DNA of 64,000 bases from Bradyrhizobium sp. AT1. Lineage in GTDB: Bacteria > Pseudomonadota > Alphaproteobacteria > Rhizobiales > Xanthobacteraceae. Shown in pieces: positions 17,843 to 25,844 of this stretch (positions within the stretch are counted from its first letter, which is position 1; each line of letters begins with the position of its first letter). Location of the stretch: assembly GCF_001590795.1 (NCBI RefSeq), contig NZ_JXDL01000001.1, positions 568,825 through 632,824 of the forward strand, given 5' to 3'. Below the pieces are notes generated by a model that saw nothing but the letters and a program-made list of their open reading frames with translations, was not told the origin of the DNA and ran no database searches. The translations under genes and the position numbers were made by a program.

Positions 17843-18895
17843 ATGGCTGGGGACAAGCCCATCTCACCGTTCTGGTCGCCCGACCGTCACCTCGACCGCC
17901 GGCCGTTCCTCCAGGCCAGAGGGGCCATTACCGGGTCTCTCAGGGGCTTTTTCGCCGAGCAGGGCTTCGTCGAGGTCGAAACCTCCGTCCTTCAGGTCTC
18001 CCCGGGCAACGAGACCCATTTGCACGCCCCCCGGACCGAGCTGATGCGGCCGGACGGCGGCCGGGCCAGCCGATATTTGCGGACCTCGCCCGAATTCGCC
18101 TGCAAGAAGCTGCTGGCGGCGGGCGAAACGCGGATATTTGAGTTCGCCCGGGTGTTCCGCGACCGTGAGCGCGGCGACCTGCATCTGCCCGAATTCACCA
18201 TGCTGGAATGGTATCGGGCCGGCGCCCCCTATGACGCCATCATGGCCGACACCGTGGTGGTCATCGCCCGGGCCGCGCAGGCGACCGGGATCGGGACGTT
18301 CTCGTTCCGCGGCCGCACCGCCGATCCGTTCGCCGAGCCCGAGCTGCTGACGGTCGCGGGCGCCTTCGAGCGGTTCGCCGGCATCGACCTGATGTCGACA
18401 ATCTCGGGCAACGAGGGTAACCGTGCCGCGCTTGCCGCGGCCGCCCGCGACAAGGTCCGTGTGGCCGAGGACGACACCTGGTCGGATATCTTCAGCAAGG
18501 TCCTGGTCGAGCATGTCGAGCCGCAGCTGGGGCAGGGCCGTTTGACCATCCTGTTCGAATACCCATCTCCAGAAGCGGCGCTGGCGCGGGTGACGGCTGG
18601 GGATCCCAGGGTTGCCGAACGCTTCGAGGTCTATGCGTGCGGGGTCGAACTCGCCAACGGCTTTGGGGAACTGACCGATGCCGAGGAGCAGCGCAAACGC
18701 TTCACGGATTCGATGACGGAGAAGCAGCGCCGCTACGGCGAAGCCTATCCGCTGGATGAAGACTTTCTGGCCGCTGTCGCCGCCATGCCGGAGGCGAGCG
18801 GCGTCGCGCTCGGCTTCGACCGGCTGGTGATGCTGGCGAGCGGGGCTTCGCGAATTGATCAGGTGGTGTGGACACCGCCTGCGGGTGAGAGATGA
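17843..18895 (+). CDS. epmA: EF-P beta-lysylation ligase EpmA (GenX/PoxA)
   Basis: This 350-residue class II lysyl-tRNA synthetase-like protein lacks an anticodon-binding domain. Motif 2 is visible in FARVFRDRERGDLHLPEFTM and motif 3 in GVALGFDRLVML. It attaches (R)-beta-lysine to the Lys of EF-P. It overlaps epmB by 4 nt (ATGA) and is divergent from efp, so the substrate, the mutase and the ligase are encoded together. Confidence 0.95.
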   Translation: MAGDKPISPFWSPDRHLDRRPFLQARGAITGSLRGFFAEQGFVEVETSVLQVSPGNETHLHAPRTELMRPDGGRASRYLRTSPEFACKKLLAAGETRIFEFARVFRDRERGDLHLPEFTMLEWYRAGAPYDAIMADTVVVIARAAQATGIGTFSFRGRTADPFAEPELLTVAGAFERFAGIDLMSTISGNEGNRAALAAAARDKVRVAEDDTWSDIFSKVLVEHVEPQLGQGRLTILFEYPSPEAALARVTAGDPRVAERFEVYACGVELANGFGELTDAEEQRKRFTDSMTEKQRRYGEAYPLDEDFLAAVAAMPEASGVALGFDRLVMLASGASRIDQVVWTPPAGER

Positions 18896-19986
18896 CGAAG
18901 ACCAATCTTGCACGTACCTTGCGTGAGCCGGCCGAACTCGTGGCGGAGCATCTTGCTCCGGCCTCGGCGCTGCCCGCGCTTGAGCGCGTGGCCGCGCGCT
19001 ATGCGGTCGCGATCACGCCGGCGCTGGTCGAACTGATCGACACGTCCGATCCCGACGATCCCATCGCGCGGCAATTCGTTCCGAGTGCAAACGAACTGGA
19101 GATGCAGCCGGGCGAGAACGCCGACCCGATCGGGGATCACCCGCATTCTCCGGTTGCCGGGATTGTGCACCGCTATCCCGATCGCGTCTTGTTCAAGCTC
19201 GTTCACGTCTGCGCGGTCTATTGCCGCTTCTGCTTCCGCCGCGAGATGGTGGGGCCCGGCAAGGAGAGCGCGCTGTCGGATAGCGCATACCGGGCGGCGA
19301 TCGATTACATCCAGTCGCATCACGAGATCTGGGAAGTGATCCTGACCGGCGGCGACCCGCTGATGCTGTCGCCGCGGCGGATCAGCGAGATCATGACCGA
19401 TCTGGCGGGCATCGATCACGTCAAGATCATCCGCCTTCACACCCGCGTGCCCGTGGCCGATCCCACCCGCATCAGCGACGAGATGGTCGCGGCGCTCAAG
19501 GTCGAGGGCGCGACCACCTGGGTGGCCGTGCATGCCAACCATGCGCGCGAGCTGACGGGGCCGGCGCGCGACGCCTGCGCGCGGCTCGTCGATTCCGGAA
19601 TTCCGCTGGTGAGCCAGTCGGTGCTGTTGCGCGGCGTCAATGACAACATCGCTGCTCTGTCGGATTTGATGCGAGCTTTCGTCGAATGCCGGATCAAGCC
19701 CTATTACCTGCATCACGGCGATCTCGCGCCGGGCACCGCGCATCTTCGGACGACGCTGGCGGAGGGGCAGGACTTGATGCGGCAGTTGCGCGGGCGGGTG
19801 TCGGGACTGTGTCAGCCGGACTATGTCATCGACATTCCCGGCGGCGCGGGCAAATCGCCCGTGGGGCCCAACTATGTGTTGGCGGAGCAAAATACCGCAG
19901 CCGATGCGGGTGAAGCGGGAGCCGAAACGCGCTATCGTATCGTGGACTATTGCGGCGACGTCCATCTCTATCCGCCTGAGACCTGA
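18892..19986 (+). CDS. epmB: EF-P (R)-beta-lysine mutase EpmB, radical SAM
   Basis: This 364-residue lysine 2,3-aminomutase-like radical SAM enzyme makes (R)-beta-lysine for EpmA. The cluster motif is CAVYCRFCFRRE (CxxxCxxC). ILTGGDPLML and the PLP-site region YYLHHGDLAPG are typical of the family. Its start lies within the end of epmA. The EpmC hydroxylase is not in the window. Confidence 0.95.
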   Translation: MTKTNLARTLREPAELVAEHLAPASALPALERVAARYAVAITPALVELIDTSDPDDPIARQFVPSANELEMQPGENADPIGDHPHSPVAGIVHRYPDRVLFKLVHVCAVYCRFCFRREMVGPGKESALSDSAYRAAIDYIQSHHEIWEVILTGGDPLMLSPRRISEIMTDLAGIDHVKIIRLHTRVPVADPTRISDEMVAALKVEGATTWVAVHANHARELTGPARDACARLVDSGIPLVSQSVLLRGVNDNIAALSDLMRAFVECRIKPYYLHHGDLAPGTAHLRTTLAEGQDLMRQLRGRVSGLCQPDYVIDIPGGAGKSPVGPNYVLAEQNTAADAGEAGAETRYRIVDYCGDVHLYPPET

Positions 19987-20022
19987 GCGGTGAGAAGCGC
20001 CGGTTTGAATGGAGGATCGGAT

Positions 20023-20274
20023 ATGAAGAAGATCATGCTGGCAGCATCGCTCGTGGTCTTGATTGGTGGTTCGGCGATGGCGCAGACCGGCACCAAGGGA
20101 TCGACGTCAAGCGGCGCGAACTCCGGGTCGGTGCCGCAGGCACCTGTCGGCCATCGCCAGCCGCGCGTCTCGGACGTGCCGAGCGAGAAGAATCTGACCG
20201 ATCCGAACGATCCGCTCAGCAAGGAAAACCAGGCGCTCGACAAGAAGATCAAGAGCATCTGCCGCGGCTGCTGA
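20023..20274 (+). CDS. Small secreted protein
   Basis: This 83-residue protein has a signal peptide MKKIMLAASLVVLIGGSAMA and a hydrophilic Ser/Pro-rich mature part that ends in CRGC. The start at 20023 has GGAGGATCGG upstream. The family is not recognised. A strong hairpin follows the stop. Confidence 0.7.
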   Translation: MKKIMLAASLVVLIGGSAMAQTGTKGSTSSGANSGSVPQAPVGHRQPRVSDVPSEKNLTDPNDPLSKENQALDKKIKSICRGC

Positions 20275-20277
20275 GGT

Positions 20278-20308
20278 CCTCACCTCTCCCCGTCGGGGAG
20301 AGGTGAGG
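20278..20308. terminator. Perfect 14-bp hairpin between converging genes
   Basis: CCTCACCTCTCCCC pairs perfectly with GGGGAGAGGTGAGG across a 3-base loop. It lies between the ends of a rightward small gene and the leftward DAHP synthase gene. There is no U-tract, so it may be a repeat element that also slows transcription from both sides. Confidence 0.5.
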
Positions 20309-20329
20309 AAGAGCCCATCCCGCGTCGGC

Positions 20330-21415
20330 TTACGCCGACCGCTCGTGCAGGCCGGCGCGCCTTGTGTTGCGGCGAACCTCGACCGCGTCGGCGAGTTGCT
20401 CGAGTACGGTCGCAGTAGATGCCCAGTCGATGCAGCCATCGGTGATGCTCTGGCCGTAAGTGAGCGGCTTGCCCGGCGCCACGTCCTGGCGGCCGGCAAC
20501 GAGATTGCTCTCGATCATCACGCCCATGATGCGGTTCTCGCCGCCGGAGATCTGGCCGGCGATGTCGGCGGTGACGAGCGGCTGATTCTCCGGCTTCTTG
20601 CTCGAATTGGCGTGGCTCGCATCCACCATCACCAGCGGCGCGACGCCGGATTTCGCAAGCTCGTTGCAGGCCGCCGCGACGCTCGCCGCGTCATAGTTCG
20701 GCTTAGCTCCGCCGCGCAGGATGATGTGGCAGTCCTCGTTGCCGGCAGTCGAGGCGATCGCCGAGCGGCCGAGTTTTGTCACGGCCATGAAATGATGCGG
20801 ATGCGAGGCCGACTTCACGGCGTCCGCTGCGATCCGCACATTGCCGTCCGTGCCGTTCTTGAAGCCGACCGGACAGGACAGGCCCGAAGCCAGCTCGCGG
20901 TGGATCTGGCTCTCGGTCGTGCGTGCACCGATTGCGGCCCAGGACACGAGGTCGGCGATGTATTGCGGCGTCGTCATGTCCAGAAACTCTGTGCCGGCGG
21001 GCAGGCCGAGATTGTTCACCGCCGACAGCACGTTGCGCGCCAGCCGCAGGCCCTTATTGATGTCGAAGCTGCCGTCGAGATCGGGATCGTTGATCAGGCC
21101 CTTCCAGCCGACCGTGGTGCGCGGCTTCTCGAAATAGACCCGCATGACGATCTCGAGCTGGTCGGCGAGATCTTCGCGCAAGCTCGCGAGGCGCTCGGCA
21201 TATTCGAGCGCGGCCTTGGGGTCATGCACCGAGCAGGGGCCGACCACCACCAGCAGGCGGTCGTCCTGGCCGGCGAGAATGGCGTGGATGGCGTTGCGCG
21301 CTGCCATCACCACACGGGTGGCGGTGAGCGTGCGCGGGACCTCCCGCATCACCTCTTCCGGGGTGCTCAGCTCTTTCAGTTCACGGATGCGAAGATCGTC
21401 GGTCGTGCTCAGCAC
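20330..21415 (-). CDS. aroG: 3-deoxy-7-phosphoheptulonate (DAHP) synthase, class I
   Basis: This 361-residue AroF/G/H-type enzyme condenses phosphoenolpyruvate with erythrose 4-phosphate, the first step of aromatic amino acid synthesis. Family features are VVVGPCSVHDPKAALEYA, MRVYFEKPRTTVGWKGLIND, LPAGTEFLD, GFKNGTDGN and MVDASHANSSKKP. The start is a GTG at 21415 with CAGGAG eight bases upstream; the frame is open further but is occupied by the attenuator. The leader region (21451-21580) contains a terminator and an aromatic-rich leader peptide, so expression should follow the supply of charged aromatic tRNAs. The paralogue name aroG, aroF or aroH is arbitrary. Confidence 0.94.
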   Translation of the reverse strand: MLSTTDDLRIRELKELSTPEEVMREVPRTLTATRVVMAARNAIHAILAGQDDRLLVVVGPCSVHDPKAALEYAERLASLREDLADQLEIVMRVYFEKPRTTVGWKGLINDPDLDGSFDINKGLRLARNVLSAVNNLGLPAGTEFLDMTTPQYIADLVSWAAIGARTTESQIHRELASGLSCPVGFKNGTDGNVRIAADAVKSASHPHHFMAVTKLGRSAIASTAGNEDCHIILRGGAKPNYDAASVAAACNELAKSGVAPLVMVDASHANSSKKPENQPLVTADIAGQISGGENRIMGVMIESNLVAGRQDVAPGKPLTYGQSITDGCIDWASTATVLEQLADAVEVRRNTRRAGLHERSA

Positions 21416-21450
21416 GGCGGGCTCCTGTTTGTTTCGAACCTGCCGGCCAA

Positions 21451-21478
21451 TAAAAAAGCCGCCAGGTCTGGCGGCTTG
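21451..21478 (-). terminator. Attenuator terminator of the DAHP synthase leader
   Basis: On the minus strand AAGCCGCCAG, a 2-base loop, then CTGGCGGCTTTTTT form a 10-bp stem ending in a run of at least six U. It lies 36 nt before the aroG start. Its 5' arm (21468-21477) can pair instead with an identical CTGGCGGC inside the leader-peptide frame at 21522-21529, giving an antiterminator. Confidence 0.85.
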
Positions 21479-21499
21479 TTCGGACGTTTGCTTCAATAT

Positions 21500-21580
21500 T
21501 CAGATTGAGCGCGATCCTCCTGCCGCCAGCGAGCTGTCGTAGCTAAAGTACCAAAAATAGCTGGTGGCGACGGTGATCAT
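21500..21580 (-). CDS. Leader peptide of the DAHP synthase attenuator
   Basis: This 26-codon frame encodes MITVATSYFWYFSYDSSLAA followed by GGSRSI. Residues 8-14 are Tyr-Phe-Trp-Tyr-Phe-Ser-Tyr, six aromatic codons in seven, covering all three end products of the pathway. Codons 5-7 (GCCACCAGC) can pair, with one mismatch, with GCTGGCGGC around codons 17-20, and the latter can pair with the terminator arm. That is the 1:2, 2:3 and 3:4 scheme of amino-acid attenuators. No Shine-Dalgarno is seen and a minus-10-like CTATAT ends 8 nt before the ATG, so the message is probably leaderless, as known for rhizobial trpL. Confidence 0.82.
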   Translation of the reverse strand: MITVATSYFWYFSYDSSLAAGGSRSI

Positions 21581-21588
21581 GGCAGGCC

Positions 21589-21616
21589 ATATAGCGCGCC
21601 ATAGGCGCCTTGTCAC
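21589..21616 (-). promoter_or_regulatory. Promoter of the aroG leader transcript
   Basis: On the minus strand GTGACA, 16 nt, CTATAT resembles the housekeeping promoter form of rhizobia (TTGAC and CTATAT). The expected start point falls at or within one or two bases of the leader ATG. The minus-35 box shares bases with the terminator hairpin of the upstream hdeD gene. Confidence 0.65.
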
Positions 21617-21640
21617 CCCCCAATCGGGGTGACCGGCGCC
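21604..21640 (-). terminator. Hairpin after hdeD
   Basis: GGCGCC and GTCACCCC pair with GGGGTGAC and GGCGCC around a short AAT loop, giving a strong hairpin 9 nt past the hdeD stop. It separates hdeD from the aroG promoter and overlaps the minus-35 box. There is no clear U-tract. Confidence 0.5.
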
Positions 21641-21648
21641 AAGGCGTC

Positions 21649-22227
21649 TCAGGTGTTGCTGTTGCGCGCCGCCAGCGCCATGCCGATCAGGCTGGCTCCA
21701 CCGAACAGCAGGTTGATGCCGACGAGCACGCCGATGGCCCATTCCGCCGAGCTCGGCAGTCCCGTGATCACCATGAACGAGATCGCGATGTCGAGGAGAC
21801 CCGAGATCAGGAGCCACGACCAGCGGCTGCCCGGCTCGCGGCGGTGCCCCAGCGCGTACATGATGGTGGCGACGCCCTCGGCGAGGAAGTAGGCGCCGAG
21901 CACGATGGTCAGCGTCAGCACGGCCTGGATCGGGCGGGCCAGCAGCAGCGCGCCGGTGAGCACGGCGAGCGCAGCCGAGAGCAGCGACCACCAGAAGCCC
22001 GGCGTCGCGCGCGCCCAATAGGTCACGATCAGTCCGCCGATGCCGCTGATCAGGAACATCCAGCCGAGGAAGATCGCGATCGCAAGGCTCGCGAGCGGCG
22101 GCAGGATCAGGGCGGCGACGCCGAGGACGGCGAGCAGGATGCCTTCGAACAGGAAGGCCTTCCAATGTGCCTTGACCGTCTGGCTCATGACGGATTGCAG
22201 CCGTGAAAGATCGTCGGGTGATGTCAT
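21649..22227 (-). CDS. HdeD-family membrane protein
   Basis: This 192-residue protein has six predicted helices in the DUF308/HdeD pattern: FEGILLAVLGVAALILPPLA, AIAIFLGWMFLISGIGGLIV, ALAVLTGALLLARP, LTIVLGAYFLAEGVATIMYA, LISGLLDIAISFMVI and GVLVGINLLFGGASLI. In Escherichia coli HdeD is linked to acid resistance at high cell density; the biochemical role is unknown. GGAG stands 7 nt before the ATG. Confidence 0.88.
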   Translation of the reverse strand: MTSPDDLSRLQSVMSQTVKAHWKAFLFEGILLAVLGVAALILPPLASLAIAIFLGWMFLISGIGGLIVTYWARATPGFWWSLLSAALAVLTGALLLARPIQAVLTLTIVLGAYFLAEGVATIMYALGHRREPGSRWSWLLISGLLDIAISFMVITGLPSSAEWAIGVLVGINLLFGGASLIGMALAARNSNT

Positions 22228-22296
22228 CGTCTAGCTCCGGAACGAGGGGAGTGGGCCCAATCTAGTCGGCCCCTGGCGCGCGCGCCATGCGGTGGA

Positions 22297-23337
22297 TCAA
22301 CCTCCGCCGGGTGCCGAGGAAAAACCTTCCGCGCTGGTCCGGATGCGGTTGCGGCCGAGAATGTAGATCGCCGTTGTGACAATCAGAAGCGCAAGGCCGA
22401 GCAGGATCGAAACGAAACCGATCGGGATCAGGGCCAGCGTCAGATTGCGCTCGGGGTTGATGAGCCAGTGATGGATCGAGGTCAGCACGAAGGCGAGCCC
22501 GAGAAAGCCAACGCCGCCGCCGGCCAGCAGCAGCGCCCACATTCGGCGAAGCTGACTCAGCCGCTCCCGTGCAACATCGGTCCGGGGAGCGTGGTGGCGG
22601 GCGACGCGCCGGACCAGGCGGATCGCGAAGGCGATCGAGCTGAAGCCGATCAAGAGGCTCGCCGCCCCCAGCCACATCCGCAATGTCGGGTCGAGGTCCG
22701 GCATGCGCTGGAGGGTGAGCAGGGGAAAATCGAAGGCGGAATGCAGCGCGAGGGGGCCCGCGAAGATCAAGAGGCGGCTGGAGAGGCGGGCCCAGTCGCG
22801 ATGGTGGCGGTTTGCGCCCAGCGCTGTACCGGCGCGCGCGATGGTCAGGTAAGCGCCCGCGATGATGCCGAGCGCGCCGTGGAACGGCACCGTCAGCACG
22901 CTGCGCAACGCGGCCAGCGAACGCCACATCTCGGCGTGCTGAACCAGATAAGCGAGGTTCTCGTAAGCGGCGAAGCCGAGGCCGACCGCGGCGCCGTACA
23001 CCACGGTGTCCATGGGATTTGCAAAAGTCCGCCGTTTGGTCGAGGAGACCACCACGATGGCGATCACCTTGACGGCTTCCTCGGGCAACGCGACGCCGAA
23101 GACCGAATGCATGGCGAGCGCCGCCCAGGGATTGTCGGGCGCGGCGACCATCTTGGCGAAGGGGGCACGAGCAAGGCCCAGCAGCGAGATGCTGGCGGCG
23201 CCGAGCAGGAATGCGGTCCAGACCTGGGCCGGCGGGCCAGGGCGCTCTTCAGCGGCGATGACAAGCCATAGCATCAGCAGCGCCGGGGCGATGGCGGCAG
23301 TTCCGATGACGGTTGGCAACGCTTCAATCAGGTACAT
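22297..23337 (-). CDS. PrsW-family intramembrane metalloprotease
   Basis: This 346-residue multi-spanning protein has the PrsW signatures: ALPEEAVKV (EExxK), GLGFAAYENLAYL, VPFHGALGI and LALHSAFDFP, whose Glu and His residues are thought to bind the metal. In Bacillus, PrsW starts anti-sigma factor cleavage; the substrate here is unknown and no anti-sigma gene is adjacent. It is co-directional with hdeD, 69 nt upstream of it. Confidence 0.85.
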   Translation of the reverse strand: MYLIEALPTVIGTAAIAPALLMLWLVIAAEERPGPPAQVWTAFLLGAASISLLGLARAPFAKMVAAPDNPWAALAMHSVFGVALPEEAVKVIAIVVVSSTKRRTFANPMDTVVYGAAVGLGFAAYENLAYLVQHAEMWRSLAALRSVLTVPFHGALGIIAGAYLTIARAGTALGANRHHRDWARLSSRLLIFAGPLALHSAFDFPLLTLQRMPDLDPTLRMWLGAASLLIGFSSIAFAIRLVRRVARHHAPRTDVARERLSQLRRMWALLLAGGGVGFLGLAFVLTSIHHWLINPERNLTLALIPIGFVSILLGLALLIVTTAIYILGRNRIRTSAEGFSSAPGGG

Positions 23338-23614
23338 CGGCGCCGAAAATAGGTTCCCTTGGTTCGCTTATCTACATTCTCCGATGCGACCATGTGTCAT
23401 GTGCTCGCTGTCGGCTCGCTTAACGCGCGCGACAGCCCAGGTTCATCTGCCGTCAGCCGCGGAGATGTAGAATACAATCAATCGCATGACAGCGCCCGTT
23501 CGTCATCCATGGCAATGACTGCCCGACCGAGGTCGAGGCGTGATTGGCAAGCTGGATCAAGGAAGTGCGCAAGTTTCTTCGATTCACCACGTAGCCGCGC
23601 GCGAGGCAGGCCAG

Positions 23615-23770
23615 CTAGCTGCGCTTCGTCGGTTCCCGACGGGGCGGTGAGGCGATCCGGCGGGTCCGAGTCTGCTCCAGCTGCCAGAAGGCACGTACGA
23701 GGCACGTGCCGAGGCAGAAGACGATGAGCAACAGCAGGAAGGCCTGGTCCACGGCGGGGATGTGCATCAT
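23615..23770 (-). CDS. Small single-span membrane protein
   Basis: This 51-residue reading frame has one hydrophobic helix (VDQAFLLLLIVFCLGTCLV) followed by a basic, Arg-rich tail ending in PTKRS. The topology is N-terminus out, C-terminus in by the positive-inside rule. The ribosome-binding site is weak, so the start is uncertain between two adjacent ATG codons. The family is not recognised. The flanks (23338-23614 and 23771-23829) hold nothing I can support. Confidence 0.45.
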   Translation of the reverse strand: MMHIPAVDQAFLLLLIVFCLGTCLVRAFWQLEQTRTRRIASPPRREPTKRS

Positions 23771-23829
23771 GGCGATGATAAAGCAACGCCCGTGCCATGC
23801 GTTCCCGCAACGGCCGGCGTTTTCCGCCT

Positions 23830-24117
23830 TCAGTGCGTGGTGAACGGCGGCGGCGCGCTGGGGGCGACGTCGAAGGCGCCGAGATGGAATTCCTCGCCAG
23901 AGGACGCGTCCGGGCCGCCCGGTTGCACCAGCAGCGTGAACGCGGCCTGGGGGTAGAGCCTCCAGATTTCCAGGTCGCCGGCGGTGATGGTGAGCCAGCC
24001 GAACGTGTACATGTAGCGTCCGGGCTCGGTGACCCGGCCGACCCTGTCCCAGGTGATCTTATCAACCTTGATCTTTTCAACCTTGATCGTTTCAAGCGAG
24101 ATATTGTCGACTGCCAT
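23830..24117 (-). CDS. Conserved hypothetical protein, 95 aa
   Basis: The protein starts MAVDNISLETIKVEKIKVDK, an alternation of hydrophobic and charged residues that repeats IKVEKIKVDKI. It continues with beta-rich sequence containing YMYTFGWLTITAGDLEIW. It has no signal peptide and no known domain. A start 6 codons upstream is also possible. The function is unknown. Confidence 0.6.
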   Translation of the reverse strand: MAVDNISLETIKVEKIKVDKITWDRVGRVTEPGRYMYTFGWLTITAGDLEIWRLYPQAAFTLLVQPGGPDASSGEEFHLGAFDVAPSAPPPFTTH

Positions 24118-24268
24118 CCGGTCCCCCGATCGCAAGTCCGCACATCAGGTCCGGCGCGCGGCACGGACCGTCAAAAGCTGATCCCGCAATGGGGCCGCGA
24201 TAGGGCAGCGTCGCGGAGGCGGGACGACCGGAGGATGCCGGCGACCGCGCGGAGGATGCCGGTCCGGC

Positions 24269-24895
24269 TCAGGCCGACTGCGCCAGGGGCGAGCGCACGA
24301 TCAGGCGGACCAGATCATCCCGCGACTGCTTTTCGGCGAATTTGACCGCGAAGCCGTTGTCGAATTTGCGGATAACCCGGCCCACACAGGCGCCGACCGC
24401 AAGCGGGGTTCCGACCGGCGGGTCGTACTCGCAGGAGATCGCAACGCCGGCCGTGGAGACGTCGATGATGAAGCAGGGATGGGTACTGCCGTCGGCGAGG
24501 GTCAGGAAGGTGTGGGAGACCTGCGGAACGAAACGGGCGTCGCGCCGCAGCTCCTTGACGCTGTCGTCCTTCTTCTTCTTCTCCAGCCAGGTCAGCTTTT
24601 CCGACATCCAGGCGCGCCGCGCCCGCGTCATGTCGAGCTCCATCAGGAAGCCCGCCTTCAGCGTCGCGCTGATGGTGCACTGGAATTCGCCGAAATCCTG
24701 GAAGTAGGAGGTCACGCGCTCGCCGACCTTGCCGACGACAGGCACGTCCACGATCATGCGGAACGGCGAGACGCGCTTGGTCCGGCAGGCGAAGGTGCGC
24801 AGCTTGCCCTCGCAATCGTACCAACGCGGCAGCGAGTAGCTGCCGGCCACGCTGACTTCCACTGCTCGTTGCCTGAGGAACTCGGTGACGGACAT
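24269..24895 (-). CDS. PilZ-domain protein
   Basis: This protein of about 208 residues has a PilZ-like domain in its second half. RRDARFVPQ matches the RxxxR cyclic-di-GMP-binding pattern and FIIDVSTAGVAISCEYDPPV corresponds to the DxSxxG element. The first half (YDCEGKLRTFACRTKRVSPF) looks like a second, diverged PilZ-like barrel. Such proteins bind cyclic di-GMP; both motifs look usable. The ATG at 24895 is preferred to a TTG at 24943. Confidence 0.75.
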   Translation of the reverse strand: MSVTEFLRQRAVEVSVAGSYSLPRWYDCEGKLRTFACRTKRVSPFRMIVDVPVVGKVGERVTSYFQDFGEFQCTISATLKAGFLMELDMTRARRAWMSEKLTWLEKKKKDDSVKELRRDARFVPQVSHTFLTLADGSTHPCFIIDVSTAGVAISCEYDPPVGTPLAVGACVGRVIRKFDNGFAVKFAEKQSRDDLVRLIVRSPLAQSA

Positions 24896-25240
24896 GCGCG
24901 CCAATCGTGGTTTGGGATCGTTTCCGTAATTCCACGGTAGCAATCAAATTCTAAGCAAATGATACCAGCGCTCAGGAGCAGGGGTAAATTTCTGGTAAAT
25001 GCGCGCCTCGCTCCCAACGCGAATAGCGCGGCAAGACGACCCTTTTTGCTGCAGGCCCGCTCACAACACCATCATTGGGCGCGCGGTGAACCAACAGCGG
25101 GCAGGGCGGCTAAAGAAATTCCGGCAGGGCCAGGACACCGAACTGGATTGCGCGTGGCCGATGACGTCACTGAGAACGATCTTGAAGCTGCCGCTTGCCG
25201 GCACAGGACAACGCCCGCCTGGCGGCCGTCGCGTGCGCAC
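24896..25240. other. Intergenic region without a supported gene
   Basis: Between the PilZ gene and tRNA-Glu I find no frame with a ribosome-binding site or recognisable protein. A rightward frame through here runs into the tRNA and is rejected. Confidence 0.5.
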
Positions 25241-25315
25241 TGGCGCTCCCTAGCGGAATCGAACCGCTCTCTCCACCGTGAAAGGGTGGCGTCCTAACCG
25301 ATAGACGAAGGGAGC
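25241..25315 (-). tRNA. tRNA-Glu (UUC)
   Basis: On the minus strand the acceptor GCTCCC pairs with GGGAGC, followed by discriminator G and an encoded CCA. The anticodon loop CTTTCAC gives anticodon UUC, and GGTTCGATTCC forms the T arm. The length is 75 nt with CCA. Confidence 0.96.
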
Positions 25316-25533
25316 AAACACAGGACCGTTTGATCGACACGGCCGCTGGCCGGCCGAACAGGGCCCGGCGGCTGCAGCGGGCGAACGTATAGTGGCCTTT
25401 CCGGCTTCGGGCAAGCCGTTCCGACCGGTCTTTTGACCCCGGTGGACAGCGCCGGCCCAAAGAGCATTCCGTGGCGATTTCAACGGTTTCTTAGGGTTCC
25501 CTGCGTAGCGCTGGAGTGGGAGATCTTTCACCT

Positions 25534-25788
25534 ATGCCACCGCCGAAAAAGCGCGCAGCCCGCAAGCTGCTGTCGCAGCACGCCTGGATCACGCTCGACG
25601 GCGGATTCGCCGCGCGGCATTGCCTGGTCCAGGACATCTCGGATTCGGGCGCCAAGATCACGCTGGACGAGGACGCCAGCCAGCTGCCGGGCGTGATCCG
25701 GCTCGCCTTCGCGCGCGATGCGCGCACCGGGCGGAGCTGCCAGGTGGTCTGGCGCCGCGGCAAATCGGCCGGCATCAAGTTCATCTGA
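25534..25788 (+). CDS. PilZ-domain protein, short
   Basis: This 84-residue protein consists of a PilZ domain only: KKRAARKLLSQHAWI resembles the basic N-terminal part, LVQDISDSGAKITLDED is the DxSxxG element, and VVWRRGKSAGIKFI closes the barrel. The RxxxR motif is present only approximately, so cyclic-di-GMP binding is uncertain. The ATG at 25534 has GGGAG 11 bases upstream; a GTG at 25516 is the alternative. Confidence 0.78.
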   Translation: MPPPKKRAARKLLSQHAWITLDGGFAARHCLVQDISDSGAKITLDEDASQLPGVIRLAFARDARTGRSCQVVWRRGKSAGIKFI

Positions 25789-25844
25789 TCGCGGCCACGG
25801 CCACCCCGATGGCGCGCAGCGCCGGTCCGGGCTAGAACGCCGCC

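Noticed and set aside
23359..23727. Rightward frame of 122 codons upstream of the PrsW gene
   Set aside because: The composition is Arg/Ser-rich, there is no ribosome-binding site, and it is antisense to the 51-aa membrane protein.
24959..25297. Rightward frame running into tRNA-Glu
   Set aside because: It overlaps a clear tRNA gene on the other strand and has no protein features.
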